Source: Firmicutes bacterium CAG:646
Lineage (GTDB): Bacteria; Bacillota; Clostridia; Lachnospirales; Lachnospiraceae
Length of the DNA stretch: 38,215 nt
Assembly (NCBI GenBank): GCA_000432335.1
Contig: HF995359.1
Coordinates: 1-38,215 of the forward strand
Reading direction: 5' to 3'
The translations under genes and the position numbers were made by a program. Under the pieces are notes generated by a model that saw only the letters and a program-made list of their open reading frames with translations, made no database searches and was not told the DNA's origin. Numbering within the stretch: position 1 is the stretch's first letter; each line of letters begins with the position of its first letter. This document shows, piece after piece, positions 1-7,607 of the stretch.

Positions 1-120
1 TCAAATAATCAAAAAAACTGTAAACACGACAGAGAATAATCTCTAGACAAAATTGATTAGTAATTGTCGAATTTGAATAAATTATATAAAAGGAGCATAA
101 AATTTTTACAGAAAGCATTA

Positions 121-149
121 TTGACTTTCTTCTTTGTACTTGTTAATAT
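121..149 (+). promoter_or_regulatory. Sigma-A type promoter upstream of the HD-domain gene
   Basis: TTGACT (121-126) and TAATAT (144-149) are separated by 17 bases. The predicted start is near 156, giving a leader of about 180 bases before the ATG at 335. The leader contains a hairpin with a T-run and a second inverted repeat. Confidence 0.5.
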
Positions 150-214
150 ATTAGTAGAAAGAAAGTTTACCACTGACCGATATGTGGTATATAAATGGTC
201 GGGGTGTGCGTTTA

Positions 215-243
215 GTCCTTCGCCGAAAGGCGGGGGACTTTTT
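215..243 (+). terminator. Terminator or attenuator-like hairpin in the HD-gene leader
   Basis: A 10-bp stem (GTCCTTCGCC with GGCGGGGGAC, two G-U pairs) closes a GAAA tetraloop and is followed by five T. It lies between a good promoter and the HD-domain ORF, so it may terminate a short RNA or act as an attenuator. A second inverted repeat (255-265 with 290-300) follows directly. Confidence 0.5.
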
Positions 244-334
244 CCATATTTCATAACTGTTCAGTACTGCCCTCGCGAAACAGCAGATGACTGAATAGTT
301 GCACCGAAAATACAGCTAAAAGAAGGTATGTTCT

Positions 335-931
335 ATGTTACCAACAAGAGAAGAAGCTATGGCATTAGTCCGGGATGGTCTGTCATGCAATCCTGGAGCC
401 TGGGGAAGACATTGTTTAACAGCTGCGCATTGTGCCGAAAAGATTGCTAATGCATGTGGCGATATGGATGCTGAAAAGGCATATATCTTAGGCTTGCTGC
501 ACGACATCGGAAGAAAATTTGGAGTAAGACATCTGGGACATGTTTCCGATGGTTATACATATATGAAATCTTTAGGATATGATGAAGCGGCAAAGATTTG
601 CCTGACACATTCCTTCAATGCTCAAACCGTGGATGAATATATTGGAAACTTCGATGTTTCAGAAAAAGAATTAACGCTTATCAAAACAGAATTGGCTAAA
701 GTTATATTTGACGAATACGATTGGCTGATTCAATTATGTGACAGTCTGGCAGGCGCAGAAGGCGTTCTCGATATTGAGGCAAGAATGAATGATGTAAAGA
801 AACGATATGGCTCTTATCCGCAAAAGAAATGGGATTCTAATATACATTTGATGCATTACTTTGAGGCAAAAATGGGGCAGAATATTTACCTTGTCTGCGA
901 GAAGGATACATTTGTGCCGAAAGAGATTTGA
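335..931 (+). CDS. HD-domain phosphohydrolase-like protein
   Basis: This is a 198-residue soluble protein of the HD superfamily, whose members are metal-dependent phosphohydrolases, often acting on nucleotides. The metal-site pattern is visible: His26 and His32 in the first helix, the His56-Asp57 doublet within LLHDIGR, His92 in CLTHSF and Asp136 in LCDSLAG. It is a stand-alone HD protein with no fused sensor domain. The ATG at 335 follows GAAGG by eight bases. A structured leader lies upstream and a weak terminator downstream, so it is probably monocistronic. The substrate cannot be told from sequence; family membership is fairly certain. Confidence 0.85.
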   Translation: MLPTREEAMALVRDGLSCNPGAWGRHCLTAAHCAEKIANACGDMDAEKAYILGLLHDIGRKFGVRHLGHVSDGYTYMKSLGYDEAAKICLTHSFNAQTVDEYIGNFDVSEKELTLIKTELAKVIFDEYDWLIQLCDSLAGAEGVLDIEARMNDVKKRYGSYPQKKWDSNIHLMHYFEAKMGQNIYLVCEKDTFVPKEI

Positions 932-950
932 TAACAGATTTATTTTCTTA

Positions 951-992
951 AAAAATGCCGTATTTATGCGGCTTTTGGCGTTTTTCAACGCC
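951..992 (+). terminator. Tandem small hairpins after the HD gene
   Basis: GCCG (957-960) pairs with CGGC (969-972), with A-rich and T-rich flanks that extend the stem and a TTTT tail at 973-976. A second hairpin, GGCGTT-TTTC-AACGCC, follows at 977-992. The first is a plausible weak terminator for the HD gene. Confidence 0.4.
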
Positions 993-1026
993 TATCACAT
1001 CTTCATTAAAGAAAGGAGAAACTAGT

Positions 1027-1830
1027 ATGATCAGAGTAACAGTGTGGTACGAAAACGTACAGGAATCAGGGGAATTCCGGGAGGATCTTTTCGCAGGTGC
1101 GCCTGAGGAAATGAAAGAAAACATGAAAAACTGGCTTCCGAAATGTGCAGAAGAAATTAAGAAAGTCTACCCGAAGGGCGTTATGGGAACCGTAGTGGAA
1201 CATTTGGAAAAGTGCCCGGATTTTCAGGTTACCTCTGTAAATATGTACATGCCCGAATATGGACTGCCGGATGAACTTCTGAACAACACCGATGTACTGA
1301 TCTGGTGGGCTCATGTAGCTCATGAAGTTGTGCCGGATAGTCTGGTAGCAAAGATCCGTGAACGCGTATTGAAGGGAATGGGATTTATTCCGCTGCATTC
1401 CGCACATCCCAGCAAACCGATGCAGGCGATCTTAGGAAGTTCCGGTACACTAAAATGGAGAGAAGACGATTACTGCCGTGTTTGGAATCTGAACCCCACT
1501 CATCCTATTGCGCAGGGAATTCCAGAGAGTATTGAACTGCCAGGAGAAGAAATGTACGGGGAATTCTTCGATATTCCGAAACCGGATGATCTGGTATTCA
1601 TGAACTGGTACCGAGGCGGCGAAGTATTCCGCAGTGGATGCACCTGGACACGCGGATATGGTAAAATTTTCTACTTCCAGCCGGGTCATGAGACAGCTCC
1701 GTCTTATCACAACCCATACGTTTTGAAAATCATTGAAAATGCAGTACGTTGGGCTGCACCGGTTATGTGGCGCAACACTCTGGATTGCCCCAATGCAGTA
1801 GAATCACCGGAGAGCAAAGTACAGAAATAG
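1027..1830 (+). CDS. ThuA-like domain protein
   Basis: This 267-residue protein belongs to the ThuA family (glutamine-amidotransferase-like fold), named after a rhizobial trehalose-utilisation gene. The biochemical activity is not established. Family traits include the central DVLIWWAH-x-AHEVV strand, a HSAHPSKP segment and the late PGHETAPSYHNP motif. The open frame reaches 955, but the ATG at 1027 is preferred: it follows GAAAGGAG at normal distance, and the extra upstream residues run through the hairpins at 951-992. A strong terminator follows, so it appears to be a single-gene unit. Such genes often sit near sugar oxidoreductases, but none is adjacent here. Confidence 0.85.
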   Translation: MIRVTVWYENVQESGEFREDLFAGAPEEMKENMKNWLPKCAEEIKKVYPKGVMGTVVEHLEKCPDFQVTSVNMYMPEYGLPDELLNNTDVLIWWAHVAHEVVPDSLVAKIRERVLKGMGFIPLHSAHPSKPMQAILGSSGTLKWREDDYCRVWNLNPTHPIAQGIPESIELPGEEMYGEFFDIPKPDDLVFMNWYRGGEVFRSGCTWTRGYGKIFYFQPGHETAPSYHNPYVLKIIENAVRWAAPVMWRNTLDCPNAVESPESKVQK

Positions 1831-1856
1831 TACATCCAAATCAAATGCCAGAAAAG

Positions 1857-1890
1857 AGACTGTTGTCATGAACGACAACGGTCTTTTTTT
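1857..1890 (+). terminator. Rho-independent terminator of the ThuA-like gene
   Basis: An 11-bp stem, AGACTGTTGTC with GACAACGGTCT (one G-U pair), has a short ATGAAC-type loop and a run of seven T. Confidence 0.85.
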
Positions 1891-1966
1891 ATTAGGAAAA
1901 TTAATTTTCTTGCTAAATTTTAATCAGTAGTTAAAAAAGCGACGTTCCAATTAAACAAATGCTTAA

Positions 1967-1995
1967 TTGTAAACACACCTCAGGAAAGATATAAT
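1967..1995 (+). promoter_or_regulatory. Promoter of the XRE-family regulator
   Basis: TTGTAA (1967-1972), a 17-base spacer and a consensus TATAAT (1990-1995) precede an AGGAGG ribosome site and the ATG at 2022. Confidence 0.7.
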
Positions 1996-2021
1996 GGAAG
2001 TATATACAGGAGGTAACCACC

Positions 2022-3077
2022 ATGAACATTGGCAAACAGATAAAAAATTATAGAAAAAATGCGAGCTTGACTCAGGAACAGGTAGCAACTTATTTAGGGG
2101 TTTCAACCCCCGCGGTAAATAAATGGGAAAAAGGAAATACCTATCCGGATATATCATTACTTCCAGCGCTTGCCCGATTATTAAAAATTGATATGAATGA
2201 ATTATTTTCATTTCGTGAAGAACTAACAGAAACAGAAATTGGATTATTTGTCAATGAACTTTCAGAAATATCCTTAACAAACTTTACGGAAGCATTTGAA
2301 ATGGGTAAAAGTAAGATACAAGAATATCCTCATTGCGATTTGCTGATTTATTCGACTGCGACTATTTTAAACAGCACTTTACTTTTATCTGATGTTGATG
2401 ATGAAAAAAAGTCAAAATACAACACGGCAATCATTGACTGGTTGGAACAGACTTCAAATAGTCAGGTGGAAAAAGTGCGAACTTCAAGTATTTTTATGCT
2501 CGCGGCAAAATATATCCAAATGGAACATTATGAAGATGCAAGTGTTCTTTTAAATAAAATTCCTGATACAGCAATAGATGCAACAATTATGAAAGCAAAT
2601 GTATTAATCCATCAGGAAAGTATCGATGCTGCTGCACTCTTTCTGGAAGGAAACCTCCTGAAAGCAATTACAAATATTCAGAGCTATTTATATAAATTGA
2701 TAGAGCTAGAAGAAGAAACCGGAAACCATTCCAAAGCAGAGGAAATTGCCGAAATCACAGCCCAAATGGTATCACTGTTCGGTCTATGGAATTACGGCAA
2801 AGTTGTTCCCTATCTGTTGATTGCCGGATATCGAAAAGATGTAGAAAAATCCCTTCAGTTACTCAGAAAAATATTGGATGAAGCACAAAATCCTTGGAAC
2901 ATGATAAAATCACCTTTGTATTACAGATATTCGGATACGGTGCAGGGAAAAGCCTTTTCTGGTCTTGGAAATAATTTTATTCGCGCATTAGCTTCGGAAA
3001 TTGAAAGCCAGAAAAGCTATGAATACTTGCGAGGAAATAAAGAACTGGACACAATTTTTGAGGAATACTTAAAATAA
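2022..3077 (+). CDS. XRE-family regulator with C-terminal helical repeat region
   Basis: The first 65 or so residues are a Cro/C1-type helix-turn-helix (QIKNYRKNASLTQEQVA, then STPAVNKWEKG, then PDISLLPALA). Residues 70-351 are predicted helical, with the alternating pattern expected of TPR-like repeats, as in many Firmicute regulators that sense a peptide or partner protein. The ATG is well supported by AGGAGG nine bases upstream and by a consensus promoter. The gene lies just before the kinase-like gene at 3169, which has its own promoter. The target and ligand are unknown. Confidence 0.9.
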   Translation: MNIGKQIKNYRKNASLTQEQVATYLGVSTPAVNKWEKGNTYPDISLLPALARLLKIDMNELFSFREELTETEIGLFVNELSEISLTNFTEAFEMGKSKIQEYPHCDLLIYSTATILNSTLLLSDVDDEKKSKYNTAIIDWLEQTSNSQVEKVRTSSIFMLAAKYIQMEHYEDASVLLNKIPDTAIDATIMKANVLIHQESIDAAALFLEGNLLKAITNIQSYLYKLIELEEETGNHSKAEEIAEITAQMVSLFGLWNYGKVVPYLLIAGYRKDVEKSLQLLRKILDEAQNPWNMIKSPLYYRYSDTVQGKAFSGLGNNFIRALASEIESQKSYEYLRGNKELDTIFEEYLK

Positions 3078-3116
3078 TAGGTAATAACTTTCTGACAGTT
3101 CTCCGTAAAATCCACA

Positions 3117-3144
3117 TTGAATTTTACATCTTTTTGCGTATAAT
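3117..3144 (+). promoter_or_regulatory. Promoter of the kinase-like gene
   Basis: TTGAAT (3117-3122), a 16-base spacer and TATAAT (3139-3144) lie 25 bases before the ATG at 3169. A GGAGGG ribosome site is in between. Confidence 0.65.
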
Positions 3145-3168
3145 GAAAGTAAGACGTGGAGGGCAGAC

Positions 3169-4047
3169 ATGCGGCAACATACATTTATAAAAAGAGAATT
3201 AATCAATAAAGGCTGGTCGGGAGATAAAAAGTATTGTATTTTTGATACGCAGGAAAATAAGTTCTTTCTTCGTATTTCTCCCTACGAACAATATGAGCGC
3301 AAGAAAACGGAATATGAATTTATGCGTCAGGCGGCAGAGCTTCATGTTCCAATGTGTACACCTTTGGAATTTGGCATATGTGAAGAAGGGGTTTTCTCCA
3401 TTCAAATCTGGATCGATGGCGTTGCTGCCGAGGAATATGTACGGAATCTAACGAGTGAAAAACAATATTCTTATGGTCTAAAAGCAGGAAAAATCCTGAA
3501 AGAAATTCACAAAATTCCAGCGCCCAAAGGCCTTGAAGATTGGGAAGTCTTTTTTAATCGCAAAGCGGATCATAAAATCAAAATATATGAGGAGTGTCCT
3601 GTCAAATATGAAAATGGACAGGTATTTATTGAGTATATCAATACCCACAGACATTTGCTTGGCGGTCGTCCCAGAACCTATCAGCATGGGGATTACCACA
3701 TTGGAAATATGATGATCGGCAACGATAAACAGCTCTATATCATTGATTTTGACAGATACGATTTTGGAGATCCATGGGAAGAATTCAATCGTATTGTATG
3801 GTCCGCGCAAGCCGCTCCTTTGTTTGCCGCTGGAATGGTAAACGGATATTTTGATAATCATGTGCCTATGAAGTTTTGGAAACTCCTTGCCCTTTACATA
3901 AGTAGTAATGCCCTCTCCTCTCTTCCCTGGGCAGTTCCCTTTGGCGAAAAGCAGGTACAAATCATGATAACACAAGCAAACGATATTCTGAACTGGTATG
4001 AGCATATGAAAAATCCAGTTCCAACCTGGTATAAAGAAAGATGGTGA
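3169..4047 (+). CDS. Aminoglycoside phosphotransferase-fold kinase (APH family)
   Basis: This 292-residue protein has the APH/choline-kinase fold. The Brenner motif HGDYHIGN (173-180) contains the catalytic Asp and metal-binding Asn, and IIDFDRYDFGDP (191-202) supplies the DFD metal loop. A nucleotide-binding lysine in the N-lobe is not obvious. The family includes antibiotic kinases, but many members phosphorylate sugars, choline or unknown small molecules, and nothing here indicates drug resistance. The DUF6054 gene follows after eight bases and is probably co-transcribed. The fold is certain; the substrate is unknown. Confidence 0.88.
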   Translation: MRQHTFIKRELINKGWSGDKKYCIFDTQENKFFLRISPYEQYERKKTEYEFMRQAAELHVPMCTPLEFGICEEGVFSIQIWIDGVAAEEYVRNLTSEKQYSYGLKAGKILKEIHKIPAPKGLEDWEVFFNRKADHKIKIYEECPVKYENGQVFIEYINTHRHLLGGRPRTYQHGDYHIGNMMIGNDKQLYIIDFDRYDFGDPWEEFNRIVWSAQAAPLFAAGMVNGYFDNHVPMKFWKLLALYISSNALSSLPWAVPFGEKQVQIMITQANDILNWYEHMKNPVPTWYKERW

Positions 4048-4055
4048 AATGAAAA

Positions 4056-4385
4056 ATGGCAAAAATAGAACGTGAAATACATGGTAATTTTCAAGAACTA
4101 CTGAATCGTATTGAACAGGGAATTATGAATGGAAGTTCAACATCCTCCCTGGAAGATTCCAGTGATTTCGCAGATGAAAATGCGAGATGCAGTGTGCGAG
4201 TTTTTGAAAGATTCAGCGCCATGGGAGGCAATCGCGTAAGTTTAAACGTTACTTTATTTCAAAGTGGACATGGTCCTATAAAAATTTCAGCAATTACCTC
4301 CGGCGGAAGCCAGGCTATGTTTTTCAAAGTCAATACTTTGGGGGAGTCAGCATTTCTTGACTGTCTGAGAGATATTTTAGATTAG
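4056..4385 (+). CDS. DUF6054-like small protein
   Basis: This 109-residue protein begins MAKIEREIHGNF and has a Ser-rich stretch around residues 25-35. It then has an alternating beta pattern (RCSVRVFERF, NRVSLNVTLFQ, IKISAITSGG). I associate it with the uncharacterised DUF6054 family from memory; the function is unknown. It has no signal peptide or membrane segment and is probably cytoplasmic. It lies eight bases after the kinase-like gene. Its last nine bases overlap the 3' end of the convergent LysR gene, leaving no room for a separate terminator. Confidence 0.75.
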   Translation: MAKIEREIHGNFQELLNRIEQGIMNGSSTSSLEDSSDFADENARCSVRVFERFSAMGGNRVSLNVTLFQSGHGPIKISAITSGGSQAMFFKVNTLGESAFLDCLRDILD

Positions 4386-5261
4386 GAGTTTCATCATTCG
4401 CTCTATGAATTTCTCCGATGCTTTCGAGAATACCTGATATTTTTTCCAGATTATATGCATTCCCTCTCTTTTCTCGGGGTTCAGCGGTCGAAAGCAAAGG
4501 GCCCCTTCTGGATAGGTATGGATAATTTTATCCAGCCCTATCGCATACCCCAGCCCCTCTTCTACCATCAGAGACGCATTAAAGAGCAAATTATATGTCG
4601 CTATAATCTCCAAGTCTTCCAGATCTCGCTTCATCCAATCCGTAATTCCATCCCGGGCGCTCTGTTCCGAAATAATCAAAGGCTTATCCCACAAATCTTC
4701 CGGTTCAATAACAGTCTTTTTAGCCAATGGAGAATCCTTGCGCATCAATACGCCCCACACATCCTGAAAAGGCAGCTCTATAGATTGATAACGGGCAGAA
4801 TCCACCCCACCAAATACCAACCCAAAATCAATCAGTCCTTTATCCAGCTGTTCCATGACAAACTGAGCATTGCCACTGACGATATGATAATGAATATTGG
4901 GATAACTATGATATAATTCCCGAGCAGCTCTGGCGAGATAGCGAACTGCATCGGTCTCCCCTGCCCCAATATAAACTTCCCCCATAATCATCTCACTAGA
5001 AAATGATATCTCCCTCTCCGTTTTCTGCACCAGATTCAAAATTTCTTCCGCTCGTTTTCGAAGAATCATCCCCTCCTCCGTTAACGTCACTTTTCTGGAA
5101 CCTTTCGTTCCCCGAATCAGTAATTGTTTCTCCAACTCCTCCTCCAGCTTTTTGATCTGTGTAGAAAGCGCAGGCTGCGAAATATGCAGAGACTTCGCCG
5201 CTTTTATAATACTTTGCTCCCTTGCTACTGCCAAAAAATATTGTAATACACGTAATTCCAT
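4377..5261 (-). CDS. LysR-family transcriptional regulator
   Basis: This 294-residue protein has an N-terminal winged helix (MELRVLQYFLAVAREQS, then AAKSLHISQPALSTQIKKLEEEL) and a periplasmic-binding-like effector domain from about residue 90. The frame is open to 5288, but the ATG at 5261 follows GGGAGGTG at proper distance and matches the standard LysR start. It is divergent from the small-protein/DUF3737/aldo-keto-reductase genes, the usual layout for a LysR controlling its neighbours. The intergenic region holds nested GGTAC palindromes that may be its operator. The inducer is unknown. Confidence 0.93.
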   Translation of the reverse strand: MELRVLQYFLAVAREQSIIKAAKSLHISQPALSTQIKKLEEELEKQLLIRGTKGSRKVTLTEEGMILRKRAEEILNLVQKTEREISFSSEMIMGEVYIGAGETDAVRYLARAARELYHSYPNIHYHIVSGNAQFVMEQLDKGLIDFGLVFGGVDSARYQSIELPFQDVWGVLMRKDSPLAKKTVIEPEDLWDKPLIISEQSARDGITDWMKRDLEDLEIIATYNLLFNASLMVEEGLGYAIGLDKIIHTYPEGALCFRPLNPEKREGMHIIWKKYQVFSKASEKFIERMMKLLI

Positions 5262-5294
5262 TTTCTCAGACACCTCCCTTGGTTTCATTCATAC

Positions 5295-5353
5295 TCATGG
5301 TACCATGATTGCTGCGCAATGGTACAATTCGCACTACGTGCTCATTGTACCAT
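5295..5353. promoter_or_regulatory. Nested GGTAC palindromes, candidate LysR operator
   Basis: A perfect 14-bp palindrome (TCATGGTACCATGA, 5295-5308) is followed by a 10-bp inverted repeat: ATGGTACAAT at 5319-5328 and ATTGTACCAT at 5344-5353, with a 15-base spacer. The repeated (A)TGGTAC core occurs in the LysR-divergent intergenic region, as expected for an activation and a repression site. Confidence 0.55.
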
Positions 5354-5405
5354 ATTTCATTTCTTTTATAAGAAAAAATTATTCATATGTATATTTTATA
5401 AGTAT

Positions 5406-5434
5406 TTGCTATTCAAAAACTTTTTTCCTATACT
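5406..5434 (+). promoter_or_regulatory. Promoter of the small protein / DUF3737 / aldo-keto reductase operon
   Basis: TTGCTA (5406-5411), a 17-base spacer and TATACT (5429-5434) lie downstream of the GGTAC palindromes and 39 bases before the ATG at 5473. Confidence 0.6.
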
Positions 5435-5472
5435 AAAACTATAGCAAAAGAAATTTAAGATAAGGAGAAATC

Positions 5473-5769
5473 ATGGATAAAAAATGGATGGGGCTTGCGG
5501 ATCTAATTGCCTATGGTTCTGAAAAAAAAATCATTCAAAATCTGGTAGATGCCGGATGCAGTCCGGAAACCATTGATTGCTGTATTTCCTGCCTGAATAA
5601 CGGTAAAAAAGAAGAATTACTCCAACGACTGGAAAATCACCGAAAGGGTCTTTTAAGAAAAGTCCACGAAAGCGAAAAGCAAATCGATTGTCTTGATTAT
5701 CTGGTCTATCAGATAGACCGCTGCCACCAACAACAAACTAAAGGAGAATCTGAACATGAAAAAAATTGA
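5473..5769 (+). CDS. Small Cys-rich helical protein, function unknown
   Basis: This 98-residue protein has six cysteines (29, 36, 37, 40, 73, 84), four of them clustered around CCISC. It has a highly charged helical C-terminal half (QRLENHRKGLLRKVHESEKQ) likely to form a coiled coil. I do not recognise a named family. AAGGAG precedes the ATG. Its last 14 bases overlap the DUF3737 start, so the two are translationally linked. The position after a LysR-controlled promoter and before a redox enzyme suggests a thiol-based or metal-linked accessory role, which is only inference. Confidence 0.75.
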   Translation: MDKKWMGLADLIAYGSEKKIIQNLVDAGCSPETIDCCISCLNNGKKEELLQRLENHRKGLLRKVHESEKQIDCLDYLVYQIDRCHQQQTKGESEHEKN

Positions 5770-6598
5770 AAATGGAACTTTTGATGAGGAACGAGCTTTT
5801 TATGGAACCCACGATGTAATCGTAAAAAAATGTTCCTTCGACGGTCCTGCTGACGGAGAGAGCGCATTTAAAGAATGTGAGAATATTTCTGTAGAAAACT
5901 GCTTTTTTAATCTGCGATATCCCTTCTGGCACGATCACCACCTGAAAATTGTTGATTCCGAAATGACAGAATTGTGCAGAGCCGCCTTGTGGTATTCCGA
6001 CCATGTAGAAATTGCAGATACAAATCTCCATGGAATCAAAGCCCTGCGGGAATGCAGCGATATCATGATTAAAAACTGCGCTATTATTTCCCCTGAATTC
6101 GGCTGGTCCGCACAAAATATTCACATGGAAAATACTACTGCTGTCAGCGAATATTTTATGATGCGTTCCGAACATCTTACCTTTTCCAATGTGAATTTTA
6201 CTGGAAAATATTCTTTTCAGTATGTCAAAAACGCTGTCTTTGAAAATTGTAACTTTGATACCAAAGACGCCTTCTGGCATGGGAAAAATATCACTGTAAA
6301 AAATAGTGTGATCAAAGGAGAATATCTGGCATGGTACTCTGATGGTCTCACCCTTATCAACTGTAAAATCATTGGCACACAGCCATTTTGTTACTGCAAA
6401 AATCTGAAACTGGTAGATTGTGAGATGATCGATACCGACCTGGCATTTGAAAAATCGGAAGTCCATGCCACTCTCACTGCCAAAATTGACAGTATTAAAA
6501 ACCCTCTTTCCGGTGAAATTCAGGTCCCTGAGGTAGGTGAAATCATCATGGACGATCCTGTTGCACAAGGAAAAATTACTATTTCACCCTGTATATAA
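5756..6598 (+). CDS. DUF3737 beta-helix protein
   Basis: This 280-residue protein is made of repeated short strands of the form IxVKNCxF/AxYxxxx (KKCSFDG, VENCFFN, IKNCAII, FENCNFD, VKNSVIK, LINCKII, LVDCEMI). That is the signature of a right-handed parallel beta-helix. It matches the DUF3737 family, known mainly from gut Firmicutes and lactobacilli, with no established activity. It has no signal peptide, so it is cytoplasmic. The start follows AAAGGAGAATCTGAAC. An aldo/keto reductase starts 15 bases downstream in the same operon. Confidence 0.88.
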   Translation: MKKIENGTFDEERAFYGTHDVIVKKCSFDGPADGESAFKECENISVENCFFNLRYPFWHDHHLKIVDSEMTELCRAALWYSDHVEIADTNLHGIKALRECSDIMIKNCAIISPEFGWSAQNIHMENTTAVSEYFMMRSEHLTFSNVNFTGKYSFQYVKNAVFENCNFDTKDAFWHGKNITVKNSVIKGEYLAWYSDGLTLINCKIIGTQPFCYCKNLKLVDCEMIDTDLAFEKSEVHATLTAKIDSIKNPLSGEIQVPEVGEIIMDDPVAQGKITISPCI

Positions 6599-6613
6599 CA
6601 AAAGGAGTCTTCT

Positions 6614-7591
6614 ATGGAATATACAAAATTAGGAAATTCAAATATCGAAGTGTCCAAAATCTGTCTGGGCTGCATGAGTTTCGGCAAAGCCGGAACCATG
6701 CACGACTGGACACTGAATGAATCAGAAAGCGAAAATATCATCAGGCATGCCTTAAATCTGAGTATTAATTTTTTTGATACAGCCAACAGTTATTCAGCGG
6801 GAACCAGCGAAGAATATCTGGGAAGAGCCCTGAAAAATAATATTGCCCGGGATAAAGTTGTCATTGCATCCAAAGTTTATTTTAATGAAGGACGTTTATC
6901 CAGAGCAGCTATCCTTCGGGAAATCGAAGGCACATTGAAACGCCTCGGTACAGATTATCTGGATCTTTATATCATCCATCGTTTTGACTATGAGACGCCC
7001 ATCGAGGAAACTATGGAAACCCTTCACGAACTGGTAAAATCAGGAAAAGTACGAGCGCTGGGCGCCTCCGCCATGTACGGCTATCAATTCCATACCTTGC
7101 AGATTGCAGCAAAAGACCATGGTTGGACACCTTTTTCCACCATGGAAAATCATTATAATTTACTATATCGGGAAGACGAAAGGGAATTGATCCCTCTCTG
7201 TCAGCAAATGGACGTATCACTTATGCCCTACAGCCCTCTCGCCGCCGGTCATTTAACACGACCGAAATGGAACACTGATTCCCTGAGGAGCAAAACAGAC
7301 CGGGTTGCCCGAGGAAAATACGATGGTATGGAAAAACAGGATATGCAGATCGTTTCCCGGGTACACGAACTTTCAGAAAAATATCACTGCAAAATGTCCC
7401 AGATTGCCCTTGCATGGCTATGGGCAAAAGGCATCGCCTCTCCTATCATTGGAGCCACCAAAAGCCACTATCTCGATGATGCGGTAAAAGCGCTGGATAT
7501 AAAACTGACCGAAAAAGATATCAGCTGCCTGGAAGAACTGTATATGCCTCACCCCATTGTAGGCGCTGTCAGTCAGAACCCTGCCCCCTAA
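6614..7591 (+). CDS. Aldo/keto reductase
   Basis: This 325-residue NAD(P)H-dependent oxidoreductase has the (beta/alpha)8 barrel. The catalytic tetrad is visible as Asp55 and Tyr60 in DTANSYSAG, Lys87 in IASKVYF and His122 in YIIHRFD. The late SPIIGATKSHYLDDAV segment is the cofactor-phosphate region. It resembles the YajO/YhdN subgroup of general aldehyde/ketone reductases. It is the last gene of the LysR-linked operon and converges on the HTH gene at 7608 with only 16 bases between stops. Confidence 0.93.
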   Translation: MEYTKLGNSNIEVSKICLGCMSFGKAGTMHDWTLNESESENIIRHALNLSINFFDTANSYSAGTSEEYLGRALKNNIARDKVVIASKVYFNEGRLSRAAILREIEGTLKRLGTDYLDLYIIHRFDYETPIEETMETLHELVKSGKVRALGASAMYGYQFHTLQIAAKDHGWTPFSTMENHYNLLYREDERELIPLCQQMDVSLMPYSPLAAGHLTRPKWNTDSLRSKTDRVARGKYDGMEKQDMQIVSRVHELSEKYHCKMSQIALAWLWAKGIASPIIGATKSHYLDDAVKALDIKLTEKDISCLEELYMPHPIVGAVSQNPAP

Positions 7592-7607
7592 GAAGGTTTT
7601 TACTCCG

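Noticed and set aside
64..294. A 76-codon open frame at the left edge
   Set aside because: It runs through the promoter, the hairpin and the leader of the HD gene, has no good ribosome site, and shows no protein-like pattern.
3169..4047. The kinase-like gene as an antibiotic-resistance gene
   Set aside because: The APH fold is shared by many housekeeping kinases, and there is no mobile context or close resemblance to a known resistance enzyme visible.
3478..4062. A 194-codon open frame antisense to the kinase-like gene
   Set aside because: The sense strand has intact HGDYHIGN and DFD motifs; the antisense frame lacks a ribosome site and family features.
5738..6568. A 276-codon open frame antisense to the DUF3737 gene
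   Set aside because: It is a shadow frame: composition is rich in Phe and His, it has no ribosome site, and the opposite strand has clear beta-helix repeats and operon context.
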